Notes: generated by a model not told the origin, from the sequence alone. Positions 16,408 through 26,179 are shown, counted from the stretch's first letter. The stretch is DNA of 45,448 nucleotides from Candidatus Izemoplasma sp. (GCA_007123975.1 SLFZ01000041.1:1-45448), one strand, 5' to 3'. Made by a program: numbers and translations.

Positions 16408-17514
16408 ATGAAAGGACTCTACGTGCACATACCGTTTTGTCGGGCGATATGCACTTATTGCGATTTCATCAAGGAAGTCGCAAAACCCGAGAAACAGACG
16501 CGTTACATCAACGCGCTCATTGCTGAAGTTACCATGGCCGCTTCGCGTCTATCAGGGGTCACAACCCTTTATGTCGGCGGTGGAACACCGTCGCTTTTGA
16601 AAGAGGGTGACCTCCACGCGCTTTTTCAAGCGATCTATGCCATCGTGCCGCGCACACAACTGCACGAAGTGACCATCGAAGCCAACCCCGAAGACATCAC
16701 AGCGTCAAAGGCAAAGTTGTTTAAGAGCCTCGGCATCAACCGTGTCTCTCTCGGCGTGCAAACGTTCAATGACGCTTTGTTGGGGTTTTTGAGACGCACG
16801 CACAAGCGTGATGATGTGAAGCACGCCGTGAACCATCTTAAAACGCACGGCATTGATAACCTCAACATCGACATGATTTTTGCGATACCTGCTCAGGATG
16901 AGGCCATCCTTAACGATGACCTCAAAACCCTTATCGAGCTCAACCCCGATCACATTTCGGCATACAGCCTCATCGTCGAAGAGGGCACGAGGCTAAAAAC
17001 CTTGATAGACAAAGGTGAGGTCACGCCAACCGATGAGGACACCGAAGCGAAGATGTTTGAAACGGTCATGGATACCCTAACCAATGCGGGTTACACTCAC
17101 TACGAAGTCAGCAACTTCGCCAGGCCGAACCGCCAATCCATCCACAACCGAATTTACTGGGAAAACGGTGAGTACATCGGGCTTGGCGTCGCTGCGCATG
17201 GCCATGAAAAGGGCCGCCGCATCGCCAACACCGCACGCGTTAAAGACTACATAGAACGCCTTGAATGCGGGCGTTCACCAATCGTGTTCGACGAACCGGA
17301 TGAAGGATTAAAAGATAGCTTGCTGATGGGGCTTCGCCTTCGCGAAGGCGTGTCGCTTGCGACGCTTAAAGCCCGCCATGGAACCGATGTGTTCACACAA
17401 TACCCGGAACTTAAAACCGCCCAGGATAACGGCCTCGTCGAAGTGGTCGAGGGAAACCTCCGACTGACGAGAAGAGGGGTGCTGCTGGGCAACGAAGTCT
17501 TTATGATATTTTGA
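16408..17514 (+). CDS. hemW: HemW-like radical SAM protein
   Basis: Radical SAM protein of the oxygen-independent coproporphyrinogen oxidase-like (HemN/HemW) group; HemW is regarded as a heme chaperone. 368 aa. The [4Fe-4S] cysteines are in 'FCRAICTYCDF' (Cys11, Cys15, Cys18), followed by 'TLYVGGGTPSLL' (SAM-binding glycines) and 'GINRVSLGVQTF'. The order C-x3-C-x2-C matches HemW. No heme biosynthesis gene is in the window. The gene is first of hemW-xerD-deoB; xerD begins eight bases after its stop with GAGGTG at the junction. Confidence 0.93.
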   Translation: MKGLYVHIPFCRAICTYCDFIKEVAKPEKQTRYINALIAEVTMAASRLSGVTTLYVGGGTPSLLKEGDLHALFQAIYAIVPRTQLHEVTIEANPEDITASKAKLFKSLGINRVSLGVQTFNDALLGFLRRTHKRDDVKHAVNHLKTHGIDNLNIDMIFAIPAQDEAILNDDLKTLIELNPDHISAYSLIVEEGTRLKTLIDKGEVTPTDEDTEAKMFETVMDTLTNAGYTHYEVSNFARPNRQSIHNRIYWENGEYIGLGVAAHGHEKGRRIANTARVKDYIERLECGRSPIVFDEPDEGLKDSLLMGLRLREGVSLATLKARHGTDVFTQYPELKTAQDNGLVEVVEGNLRLTRRGVLLGNEVFMIF

Positions 17515-17522
17515 GGTGAACG

Positions 17523-18422
17523 ATGCTTACGAGATTGTTGAAAGAGTACGAATATGAGTTAAAAGCCTCACACGCGCTCTCGAAGAATTCCGTGAGCGCC
17601 TACATGAGCGATCTTTCAGCGTACGTTACCTACCTCGAAGCACGCGACATCACGAAGCCCGAGACCATCACAAAAACCCATGTTCAGAACTATTTAATGA
17701 CGCTACGTAAAAAACACGTTGCCGCCTCAAGCGTGAACCGCAAACTAAGCGCCATCAACAAGTTCCATCATTTCATGGTCGAAGAGAAACTCGTCGACGA
17801 CAACATCATCCTCGCCATTCGCCGTCCAAAACGGGCGAAAAAGCTTCCCGCCGTGCTGAGCGTCGAAGAAATAGAAGCGCTGCTGGAAGCGGCGCAAGGC
17901 ACAAGCGCTCTTGCAAGACGAAACGTCGCCATGGTGGAACTCCTCTATGGGTCCGGTTTACGGATCGGCGAGTTGATCGCCCTGCAAATTGACGACCTTC
18001 ACATCAACATGGGATTTATCAACGTCACCGGCAAAGGCGGTGTAGAACGGATTGTGCCAATAGGAACCGAGGCCGCTTCGGCACTCAAACGATACCTCGA
18101 AGCGGGGCGACCGACCTTGCTAAAAGCGCCGACACCCCACGTCTTTTTAAACCGACATGGTCGACCCATCGGTCGGGTTGGATTTTACAAAATCCTTAAG
18201 GCCATCGCCAGCGACGCCGGCATTGAAAAAGACGTCAGTCCCCACACCTTGAGGCACAGTTTTGCCACCCACTTGTTAGAAAACGGAGTCGATCTTCGCT
18301 ACGTTCAAGAAATGCTTGGGCATCGCGATGTATCGACCACAGAAATTTACACCCACATCAACCGCAAACAACTGATCGCGGTTTATGACGCGTATCATCC
18401 GCATGCAAAAACCAAGGAGTGA
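17523..18422 (+). CDS. xerD: tyrosine recombinase XerD
   Basis: Resolves chromosome dimers at dif. 299 aa. The N-terminal SAM-like core-binding domain (1-100) is followed by the catalytic domain with Arg147 ('GSGLRIGEL'), Lys170, His240 and Arg243 ('PHTLRHSFATHLL'), His266 and nucleophile Tyr275 ('EIYTHI'). XerC and XerD are hard to separate by sequence; XerD is preferred because xerD followed by deoB (drm) is the Bacillus order. Its stop lies in the ribosome site region of deoB. Confidence 0.92.
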   Translation: MLTRLLKEYEYELKASHALSKNSVSAYMSDLSAYVTYLEARDITKPETITKTHVQNYLMTLRKKHVAASSVNRKLSAINKFHHFMVEEKLVDDNIILAIRRPKRAKKLPAVLSVEEIEALLEAAQGTSALARRNVAMVELLYGSGLRIGELIALQIDDLHINMGFINVTGKGGVERIVPIGTEAASALKRYLEAGRPTLLKAPTPHVFLNRHGRPIGRVGFYKILKAIASDAGIEKDVSPHTLRHSFATHLLENGVDLRYVQEMLGHRDVSTTEIYTHINRKQLIAVYDAYHPHAKTKE

Positions 18423-18427
18423 TGAAC

Positions 18428-19603
18428 ATGTACGAACGAATTTTCCTCATTGTCATCGACAGCGTTGGCATCGGTGAGATGCCGGATGCCGCCGAATACG
18501 GTGACGCCGGCGCCAACACCTTAAAAAACTTGGCCGCCGCCACCGGAGGGATTGCTTTGCCCACGATGGAAAAACTCGGCATCGGCAATCTCACGGATAT
18601 TCACGGTGTGAACCCGATGAAAAAAGCGCTCGGGTACTATGGAAAAATGGCCGAGTTAAGCGTCGGAAAAGATACGATGACAGGCCATTGGGAACTGATG
18701 GGTCTTCATGTGACCGAGCCTTTCCAAACGTTCACCGAGACAGGGTTCCCCGAAGCGCTAATCGATGAACTCTCGCGCCGGACCGGTCGCGCCATCGTCG
18801 GCAACAAAGCCGCCAGCGGCACCGAGATCCTCGATGAACTCGGCGAACATCAACTGAAAACCGGAGACCTCATCGTCTACACCAGCGCCGACAGCGTTTT
18901 GCAGATTGCTGCGCATGAAGAAAAGGTCGGACTGGATGCCTTGTACGAGGCATGCGAAATCGCGCGAGAACTGACGATGGATGAACGATACAAAGTGGGA
19001 CGCGTCATCGCCCGGCCGTTCATCGGCGAGAAAAAAGGCGCGTTCAAGCGCACGGCTAACCGCCGCGATTACGCGTTAAAGCCTTTTGCGAAAACCACGC
19101 TCGACCACCTCAAAGCGGCCGGCAAAGACGTCGTCGCGTTTGGAAAAATCAACGATATCTACGATGGCGAAGGCATCACCGAAAGCCATAAACAAAAAAA
19201 CAACGAGGAAGGCATGGAAAACGTCATTGCCTATGCGCGCCGTTCGTTTGAAGGCTTGGCCTTCTTGAACCTCGTTGATTTTGATGCGCTCTACGGCCAC
19301 CGTCGCGACCCGGAAGGCTATAAACAAGCCCTCGAAACGTTTGACGGGCAGCTTGCAGACTTAATCGACGTGCTCGGTGAGCGTGATCTGCTCATCGTCA
19401 CCGCCGACCACGGTAACGACCCTACGCACACCGGAACCGACCACACCCGTGAGTACGTGCCTTTGTTGGTATATAACGCTCGGTTTAAAGGCGGAGCGCT
19501 CACGATGCGTGAGACGTTTGCGGACGTTGCTGCCACGATCGCCGAGGTGTTTAATATCCAAGCACCGAACATTGGAACGAGTTTCCTCAAAAGCCTCAAA
19601 TAA
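18428..19603 (+). CDS. deoB: phosphopentomutase
   Basis: Interconverts (deoxy)ribose-1-phosphate and -5-phosphate in nucleoside breakdown. 391 aa, family length. Alkaline-phosphatase-like core with metal ligands in 'IDSVGIGEMPDA' and 'TADHGNDPTHTGTDHTREY', and the phosphorylated Thr in 'GKDTMTGHWELMG'. ATG 18428 lies eight bases after AAGGAG; GTG 18419 and ATG 18422 are too close to that site. It works between DeoD (44065-44775) and DeoC (43394-44053), which lie 24 kb away. Confidence 0.96.
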   Translation: MYERIFLIVIDSVGIGEMPDAAEYGDAGANTLKNLAAATGGIALPTMEKLGIGNLTDIHGVNPMKKALGYYGKMAELSVGKDTMTGHWELMGLHVTEPFQTFTETGFPEALIDELSRRTGRAIVGNKAASGTEILDELGEHQLKTGDLIVYTSADSVLQIAAHEEKVGLDALYEACEIARELTMDERYKVGRVIARPFIGEKKGAFKRTANRRDYALKPFAKTTLDHLKAAGKDVVAFGKINDIYDGEGITESHKQKNNEEGMENVIAYARRSFEGLAFLNLVDFDALYGHRRDPEGYKQALETFDGQLADLIDVLGERDLLIVTADHGNDPTHTGTDHTREYVPLLVYNARFKGGALTMRETFADVAATIAEVFNIQAPNIGTSFLKSLK

Positions 19604-19605
19604 AA

Positions 19606-19646
19606 AAGGCCTTCCCAATCGCTTAAGGCGATCAGGGAAGGCTTTT
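19606..19646. terminator. bidirectional terminator between deoB and the coiled-coil operon
   Basis: AAGG(c)CTTCCC (19606-19616) pairs with GGGAAGGCTT (19635-19644), with an inner ATCGC / GCGAT helix. A-run on the left and T-run on the right give U-tracts for both strands, so it ends deoB and the convergent operon. Confidence 0.85.
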
Positions 19647-22517
19647 TTAATACTTGGCATCAATGGCGGTGATGTTCGCTTTATGCTCTTCTTCAAGACG
19701 CTTTTGAATCGGCTTCAGTTTCGGGTCTTGACCGCGCGTGACCGACTTCAGGTAGCGCTTAAAGGCACGAATGGTGGACTGCAGGGCCTTTTCGAGTTGA
19801 ACGCGATCGGCATCGAGTTCCGATAACGTCGCTTTCACGTCTGCTTGCAGATTGTCAAGTTGTTTTTTGGTTGCGGATTCAAGCGATGATTTGGCAATTT
19901 TGAGTTCTTTGAGGAGTTCGGCTTTCAACGACTCGACGGGAATTTTGGCCTCGACAGTGTCGAGTTTCTTACGCGCATCATCAAAGGCGGACGCGGTCGC
20001 TTGCGTGCGTTCATCGAGGTTTTTGAACTCGTCGCGATAGCGCGCGTCAATCGCTTGCATGGCTTGATAATGTTCTTCGGCAAGCGCCATACGCTCAGCC
20101 TCAAAAGCCTCGACGTCAATCGCCGTATCGGCCTCGAGTTGACGAAGTTTCTCGTCGATGGCGGCGATTTTTCCTTGCGGCTCAGCGATTTTTTCATCGC
20201 GTTGTGCTTTGGCTTCGGCAAGCGCTTCCTCAAGGCGTCCTTTGGCTGTTGATGTGGACTCCGATTCGATGTAAGGAATCAGTTTGGAGTCCTCGCGGCG
20301 CTCGAACATCTCGAGCTTTTCTTCGCTTTGTTTAAGCAGCGATTCGAAAGTTTCAACGGTTTTTTGCTTTAAGCCTTCGGCGTCCTCTTTGGCCTTTTTC
20401 GCCCGTTGTTCGGCGGCGTCAATTTGCTTGTTGTAGCGGATGATAAGGGCATCGTTTTCTTTGTCCGATTCAAGTTTTTCAAGCCGTTCTGTGTAGTGCT
20501 CAATCAGACGGGCTTTTTGGCTTTCAAGCTCTTCACGGTCTTTTTCTTCGACAAAAAGCGCCAGGCGGTACTCCACGGTCTCGAGTTTCTCATCGCGCTC
20601 TTCAAGCAACGCCTTGCGTTCATAAAGGTAGGGTTGTTCGGCTTTGGCGAGCTTCTGCTGGGCGTACTCGAGTTCTTGAGCGCGTGCTCGTTCGATGTTT
20701 TCAACCCGTGCATCGTATTCCTTGTGGGCGAACTTGATTTGTTGTTCAGCAAACAAGCGCTGGCTTTCCACGGTCGTTCGAACCATCGCTTCATTGACGC
20801 CCATTCCGACGTTCAAACGTTCGGCTTGGCTCTTGGTGATGTCAATCTCACCTTGATAAAGCGACCGAATTTTCAGCAGCTGGAGTTCGTATTCCTTCTC
20901 GGCAACCTCCATTTGTCCTTCAAGGTAGATGCGCTCGTTTTTTGCGTCTTCCTGAGCTCGGATGCGGTTGATGTCAGCATGCTTTTCTTGGCGATTTTGC
21001 TTTTCCAACAAGGCCTTATGCCGGGTGGCGTAGTTGATGTTTTCGGCAGTTTCATCCAACGCTTTTTGCAAGGTCAAGACGAAGCGATCCTCGTCGTCGG
21101 CTTTGGTTTTCAGACGTTCAGCCAAATCGAGTTCGAGGGTCTTGAACGTCCGTTTTAACTCGTTGAGGCGTTCAAGCGCCTTGAGTTCGGCGAGGGCGAA
21201 ATCGCCGTGTTCGGCAAGGACAATTTTTTGCAGACCTTCGGCGAAACGGATTAATGCTTTATTATAATCGGCGAGGCCTTGGTGGAAACGTTTGAGTTCG
21301 TCGACATAACGAGCATTGACCTTGCGGTCGTTTTCCAACGCCTTGTGGTCTTCACGTACCTTAAAGAGCGCGGTCGATTCCTTAAACTTCAGTTTTTCCG
21401 TTTCGAGCTGGATTTTCAGTTTGTATGTTTCGTCTTCGTGTTTGCGTTCAATCGTTTTTCGTTGCGCCAAAAGCTTGTCGCGTTGGCGCTTGGTCTTTTG
21501 GCTTGCGAGGCGTTTCACTTGTTCTTCGTAGAGTGAAAGGTTTTGTTTTTCTTTACGATCGTAGGCTTTCAGCAACGCGGCGAGTTTTTTCTCATCGCGC
21601 TGTTTTTCCGCTGTCATGATGTCGAAGCGCAACTGTTTCAAGTCGTCTTGTAGGGTCGAGCGCAGTTTCTTCTCGGCTTCAAGCCGTTTTTGGAACTTTT
21701 GTTTGAACTGGTCAAGGGTATCGCTTTCCAGCGTCTCGAGCTCGTCGTCAATTCGCGCGAGTTTCTCCTCACAGGAGGCTTGGCTTTCTTTGATGCGTTG
21801 TTCGAGTTTTCCGACGGCGCGTTCATACATTCGATCGATTTTTTCGCTGAAGAAGTCGTCTTCGGTGGAGGTGTAGAAGAAGTGCGTTCGTTCTTCATCG
21901 GCAATTCTCAATCCTTGACGTAAACTTTGAAGGCCTTTCTTAAAGGCTTCAAAGCCTTCGTTATGTTTCTCAATCAACGACGGAATGGCCGTTTCACCAT
22001 CCAGTCGATTCGCAAACACGTCCTCGGTCGAATCAAAGAGTTGTTCGACCCACGTGAGGGTGTGGGTTTTTAGCGGTTCAATGATTGCTTCACCGACGCC
22101 AATGTCGCGTTGTCGTTCGGTGGCGAAGAATGCCTTGATGCGGTTTTTGAGCATGGTCAGATGAACGCTGAAGGGATGGTCCCGAAGGTAGCGTGCATCA
22201 AAAAGACGCAACGAACGAAGCGAAGCGTGAATATCGTCGCGTGCGGTTAAGAGATGTTGGAACTGCTCGGCTGTTGAGGTTTCGCGGGTGTCGATGTCTT
22301 CTTTGAGCGCATCGATTTCTTTGTTGAGGGCAGCGAGTTTGTCGTTGGTCTCCTCAACACGGCGAAGGTGGCCTTCTTTGACCTTTTGGTTCGCCTCATA
22401 AACCTCTTTGATGAGTTTTTGCAAAAGTTCGGATTCCTTCTGCAAATCTTCATCGATGAGCAGGGCCAAATCGCGATTCGCTTTGGAGAGGGTCGCTAGT
22501 TCGTGCTTTTTGGCCAT
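19647..22517 (-). CDS. giant coiled-coil protein A (956 aa), unknown
   Basis: Almost wholly helical, rich in Glu, Lys, Arg, Gln and Ala, with heptad-like runs over most of its length. It has no signal peptide, membrane segment, Walker motif or known enzyme domain, so it is cytoplasmic. The less regular part is about residues 90-215, with the only Trp (Trp156, 'PLKTHTLTWVEQLFD') and 'FEAFKKGLQSLRQGL' (189-203). Further 'RFHQGL' and 'RFAEGL' motifs lie in the middle. One Cys. GAAAGGATG supports ATG 22517. It starts 16 bases after protein B. A cytoskeletal, scaffold or SMC-like structural role is possible, but SMC head motifs are absent. I do not recognise a family. Confidence 0.8.
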   Translation of the reverse strand: MAKKHELATLSKANRDLALLIDEDLQKESELLQKLIKEVYEANQKVKEGHLRRVEETNDKLAALNKEIDALKEDIDTRETSTAEQFQHLLTARDDIHASLRSLRLFDARYLRDHPFSVHLTMLKNRIKAFFATERQRDIGVGEAIIEPLKTHTLTWVEQLFDSTEDVFANRLDGETAIPSLIEKHNEGFEAFKKGLQSLRQGLRIADEERTHFFYTSTEDDFFSEKIDRMYERAVGKLEQRIKESQASCEEKLARIDDELETLESDTLDQFKQKFQKRLEAEKKLRSTLQDDLKQLRFDIMTAEKQRDEKKLAALLKAYDRKEKQNLSLYEEQVKRLASQKTKRQRDKLLAQRKTIERKHEDETYKLKIQLETEKLKFKESTALFKVREDHKALENDRKVNARYVDELKRFHQGLADYNKALIRFAEGLQKIVLAEHGDFALAELKALERLNELKRTFKTLELDLAERLKTKADDEDRFVLTLQKALDETAENINYATRHKALLEKQNRQEKHADINRIRAQEDAKNERIYLEGQMEVAEKEYELQLLKIRSLYQGEIDITKSQAERLNVGMGVNEAMVRTTVESQRLFAEQQIKFAHKEYDARVENIERARAQELEYAQQKLAKAEQPYLYERKALLEERDEKLETVEYRLALFVEEKDREELESQKARLIEHYTERLEKLESDKENDALIIRYNKQIDAAEQRAKKAKEDAEGLKQKTVETFESLLKQSEEKLEMFERREDSKLIPYIESESTSTAKGRLEEALAEAKAQRDEKIAEPQGKIAAIDEKLRQLEADTAIDVEAFEAERMALAEEHYQAMQAIDARYRDEFKNLDERTQATASAFDDARKKLDTVEAKIPVESLKAELLKELKIAKSSLESATKKQLDNLQADVKATLSELDADRVQLEKALQSTIRAFKRYLKSVTRGQDPKLKPIQKRLEEEHKANITAIDAKY

Positions 22518-22533
22518 CCGGGGTCATCCTTTC

Positions 22534-25500
22534 TCAGTCGCGGTCGGCGATGGTGCGAGCCGTCTCGCGAACGAGGCGGTCGATGAAATCGTCTTGCAGG
22601 GCGGTGAGTGCCTTGGCCGGCGCCGTCGCTTCGATGTGGAAACTGTCGCGTAAGATGTCGGTGGCGTCGTTCAAGGCTTGTTTCAGTTTTTTAAGCTCAT
22701 TGTCTTCGGCGTGTCTGAACGCTTCGCGATGGTTTTGGACATCGGCGATGAGGGCGGCGAGTTTTTCACGTTGGATGCCGGCGTCTCGATCAACCGAGCG
22801 TGCGGCTTCCTCTATGCTTTCTTCTAAACGTTGCGCGCCCGTAAGCATCTGTGCTTCATGCGCTTCGTTGGTGGCTTTGAGTTTGGCGTTAAGGGCGTCG
22901 ATGCCTTGTTTGGTCTCGACTTCGATCGATTCAATCGATTCGCGAAGTTCGATGATTTGGCTTTCGCTGCGCTGGGCGTTTTGGTCGACGGATTCTTGAC
23001 GGAGGTTGTCGGCGGCGTCGAGTTTGCTTCGGTGGGCTTTTCTTTCATACTCGACAATTTGACCCGCATCCTCAAGACGACCATGCAATTTTTCGAGTTT
23101 CTGAGTATATGCTTTTTCGTGTTCGGCCATGAGGCGGGTGTGTTTTTGATCGATTTCGGCGATGGCTTGATCGCGATCGGCGTTCAAGCGCTCAATGTCC
23201 TCACGCGCCTTTTTTTCATGATGCTTTTTCGTCTCCATAAGACGTTCGGTTTCCGTTTTTAAAGCATTTACTTGACGGTCGACCGTGGCGGTTCGTTCGG
23301 CGAGTTTGCTCTCAAAGGCAGCGCGGTGTGCGTCGAGTTCTTGATCATGGGCAGCAAGGTTTTCCTCGACCGCGGCTTCCAACGGTTGAAGTTCTTGTTC
23401 GAACTTGGCGGCGGTTTGTGCACGCGCTTTTTTGTGGTTGGCACGGGCGCGTTCAACGAGCGCGCGGTCGGCGGCGTTCAGTCCTTCATACACGGCCACG
23501 ATGGCGTCATCCAAACTGCGGTGTTCGGCCTCGACGTTGTCCCGGATAAATTGGTAAACGGGGGCTAGTTTGTCTTTGAGCACGCGCAGCGTGGTTTTCT
23601 GTTCGCCACTCACTTTTTTCTTCGCATCGTCGAGGCGACGCAAGAAGGCTTGAATGGCTTGTTCCTTTTGTTTGACAATTCGCTGGCTTTGACGCTCGTG
23701 CTCTTGGTTTGCCTTGTCGCGGAGGGTTTGACGTTTTTTGGCGTCATCGACGTCTTTGAGTTTGCGTTTCAAGGTGACATCATGCTGGAAACGCGTGGCT
23801 TCTAGCACGCGTTCATAGGCGTGTTCAAGCCACATCTCAAGCTGCTTTGCGAAAGGTCTTGCGACTAAAATAAGCAGTGATTTTAGGCTGCTTTCAGGGT
23901 CTTTAAGCGTCTTTTCATAGGCATCGAGGGTGTTTTTGAGGGGTTCGTAATGCGGCTTGATAAGTTCACGCTCGTGGTTTATGGTGTCGGTCATTGAGCG
24001 GATGTTTTTAAGCGCCGACTCGGTTTCACGCTCTAAGGCGCGATCGATAAACGAAAGGCGCTCGTCGCGGCGACGTTTCGTGTCTTCTATATCCTCGCGC
24101 AGGGTTTGCTGGTTGCGTTCAAAGGTGCGAATCAAAGCGCGTTTGGCTTTTTCGTGGTTGTCGCGCTCGACCTCGCGGAGCTTTTTGCGCTTTTCATCCG
24201 CAAGGCGCAGGGTTTGTTCGATGGCGTCGATTTCGTAGTCTATTTTGGTCGTCGCCTCACGGGTTTCACTGACGACGTCGTTGACCTCCATGTCAAACTC
24301 GCGGTTAATGGCGTGTTTTTCGATGGCGGTTTCAACACGGATGCGCTCGGTTTCAATGTCGCGACGCGTTGTCAACAACTCGATGTCGCGCTCGACGTGT
24401 GTCTTGCGCAATTGATGCACAGCGTCTGACACGGCCTGGGCCAGCTCGAGTTGTTCGACGGACAAGGCGTGTTGATGTTCAACCTTGGTGTTTTCAAGCC
24501 GCTCTTGTTCGCGAACGATTTTTATGTCGCTTAAGCGGTGATGTTTTTTGATGCGAGCTTCGTGTTCAAGGTTGGCTTTGTCGAGATCAAAGCGCAGCTT
24601 GGCAATGCGCATGTCGTAGCGAAGGGCAGCGTCCTCCTGCTCAACAAGCAGTTTGCTTTTGTTGATGCTGATTTCTTTGCGTGCGTCCAAACTGTCGAGG
24701 AAACCTTCAATGTCGTCGATCTGACGGTGAACGTCTTTGAGCTTTTTCATGGCGTCAACGTGAAGGTTGGCGCGGTTTTTCTCGAAGGCATCCAACGCAG
24801 AAAAACACCGATCGACGAAGGCGTTTAAGGTTTTAAACGTCGCATGAGGATGCAAGGCATCGGTCGTCGCGGCGGCTTTGATTTCGGTTTGTTCAACGTG
24901 GTCTTCAACCACAGCGAAAATCGCTTTGATGCGATTGTGGTTGGCTTTAAGTCCTTCGCCGAAGGATTCAAACGCTTGGCCGACAGTGCCTAAGGCATTG
25001 GTGATGGCTTTGTCGGCGAGTTTGGCGTGTCGAGCGATTAACTCGATGACCATTGATGCCTGCTTTTCCAACGTGTTGCGCCGCAGTTCGGCGAGTTTAA
25101 GGCGTTGGTTGAGGTCGCGGATTTCTTCTTTGGTGAGCCCTGATTGCGGGGCTGCCTTGATCGCGGTTTCTAAGCGATTACGCTCAAAGTCGTAATCGAG
25201 TTTTAGGGTGTCTTTGACACGGGAGAGGTAATCTTTGGTGTCGTTGACGAGGGATTGAATGGTTGCTTGGCATGCATTGAAGGGGCTTTCAAGCGCAGCA
25301 CGGTCTTGCGTGATGCGGGCGTCGATGGCTTTAAGACGTTGGTTGAAACGTCGGCGAAACGCGTTCGTGGCACCGGTGATTGTACGCGTGTGCTCACCGG
25401 TGGCTGTTTTTTCATCTTTAAGCCCAGATTCAAGCGCTTCGCGATGGGCCTTTAGGTCGTTTTGCAAGGCTTTGTAGATTGCTTTTGATGCTTGGTTTTC

Positions 25501-26037
25501 ACCGCTTGCAACACGTGAAAGCGCGTCGATTTCTTCATCGACGCTGGTTGCCATGCGTTTAAGGTTTTTCGTTAGGTTTTGTTTGAACTCGTTGAGTTTT
25601 TCTTCGTAGGTTTTTATCGCTTCTAAATGGCGTTTCTCAATTTCTTTGACTTTGACTTTTCGCTCGTTTTCCAACGCTTGGATGTCGTCTTCAATCAGCA
25701 TCGCCGATTTTTTATGGTCGAGTTTGAAGGCTTCGATTTCGGTGCGGATGGCGGCTTTTAGATCAGCGATGGCTTTTTCAATCTTCGCGATTTCTTGCTT
25801 TTGGGCGCGCTTGCGAACTTCGATGCTGTCGGAGTATTGCTTTTCGAGGCGGACTTTGTCTTTCGTGAAGGCACGTTCTTTTTGTTCGTAGGCGGCTTCC
25901 GAGTCCTTGGTCAGCGCGTCGAAGCGTTTGTTGATGTCGGCTAACGCTTGGTAATCGCGTTTGATGCGACGGTTGTAGCGTTTTTCAATCTCATAGCGCG
26001 TGGTGGTATCCGCGTCTTTAGCGAATGGGTCTTTCAC
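22534..26037 (-). CDS. giant coiled-coil protein B (1167 aa), unknown
   Basis: First gene of the operon. GTG start with a strong GAGGAGGT seven bases before it. Long charged coiled-coil stretches (about 1-330, 430-700, 750-1110) are separated by less regular parts: about 336-430 ('GQAFESFGEGLKANHNRIKAI', Phe356) and about 705-750 ('SLLILVARPFAKQLEMWLEH', the only Trp is Trp736). No membrane helix, signal peptide, nucleotide-binding motif or head domain. Two Cys. It shares the motifs P-[LF]-x6-W-[VL]-E and F-E-[AS]-F-x2-G-L with protein A, so the two may be distant paralogues. Function unknown; filament-forming or cell-shape scaffold is a guess from architecture only. Confidence 0.8.
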   Translation of the reverse strand: MKDPFAKDADTTTRYEIEKRYNRRIKRDYQALADINKRFDALTKDSEAAYEQKERAFTKDKVRLEKQYSDSIEVRKRAQKQEIAKIEKAIADLKAAIRTEIEAFKLDHKKSAMLIEDDIQALENERKVKVKEIEKRHLEAIKTYEEKLNEFKQNLTKNLKRMATSVDEEIDALSRVASGENQASKAIYKALQNDLKAHREALESGLKDEKTATGEHTRTITGATNAFRRRFNQRLKAIDARITQDRAALESPFNACQATIQSLVNDTKDYLSRVKDTLKLDYDFERNRLETAIKAAPQSGLTKEEIRDLNQRLKLAELRRNTLEKQASMVIELIARHAKLADKAITNALGTVGQAFESFGEGLKANHNRIKAIFAVVEDHVEQTEIKAAATTDALHPHATFKTLNAFVDRCFSALDAFEKNRANLHVDAMKKLKDVHRQIDDIEGFLDSLDARKEISINKSKLLVEQEDAALRYDMRIAKLRFDLDKANLEHEARIKKHHRLSDIKIVREQERLENTKVEHQHALSVEQLELAQAVSDAVHQLRKTHVERDIELLTTRRDIETERIRVETAIEKHAINREFDMEVNDVVSETREATTKIDYEIDAIEQTLRLADEKRKKLREVERDNHEKAKRALIRTFERNQQTLREDIEDTKRRRDERLSFIDRALERETESALKNIRSMTDTINHERELIKPHYEPLKNTLDAYEKTLKDPESSLKSLLILVARPFAKQLEMWLEHAYERVLEATRFQHDVTLKRKLKDVDDAKKRQTLRDKANQEHERQSQRIVKQKEQAIQAFLRRLDDAKKKVSGEQKTTLRVLKDKLAPVYQFIRDNVEAEHRSLDDAIVAVYEGLNAADRALVERARANHKKARAQTAAKFEQELQPLEAAVEENLAAHDQELDAHRAAFESKLAERTATVDRQVNALKTETERLMETKKHHEKKAREDIERLNADRDQAIAEIDQKHTRLMAEHEKAYTQKLEKLHGRLEDAGQIVEYERKAHRSKLDAADNLRQESVDQNAQRSESQIIELRESIESIEVETKQGIDALNAKLKATNEAHEAQMLTGAQRLEESIEEAARSVDRDAGIQREKLAALIADVQNHREAFRHAEDNELKKLKQALNDATDILRDSFHIEATAPAKALTALQDDFIDRLVRETARTIADRD

Positions 26038-26075
26038 CGTGCTGACCTCCTCGTGTGTGGCGTAATGTTGCCCTT

Positions 26076-26104
26076 ATTTTAACATAGAAAGGTCAAGGTG
26101 ACAA
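26076..26104 (-). promoter_or_regulatory. coiled-coil operon promoter
   Basis: On the minus strand TTGTCA (26104-26099), spacer 17, TAAAAT (26081-26076). Leader about 30 bases with GAGGAGGT before the GTG start. Divergent from the ruvB promoter. Confidence 0.75.
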
Positions 26105-26131
26105 TTGAGATTATCCTTTTGCGGGCTTTCG

Positions 26132-26160
26132 TTGGTATTGTCGGCGGTTTGGTGTATAAT
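26132..26160 (+). promoter_or_regulatory. ruvB-queA promoter
   Basis: TTGGTA (26132-26137), spacer 17, TATAAT (26155-26160). Confidence 0.75.
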
Positions 26161-26179
26161 TTTCACTGAGGTGATGGCC

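Noticed and set aside
20406..21158. 250-codon plus-strand open frame, hydrophobic
   Set aside because: Antisense to the coiled-coil gene; Phe/Leu-rich composition is what reversed Glu/Lys codons give. No start signal.
19647..26037. SMC/Rad50-type ATPases or phage tape measure
   Set aside because: No Walker A, signature or hinge for SMC; no phage genes nearby and no hydrophobic tape-measure segments.
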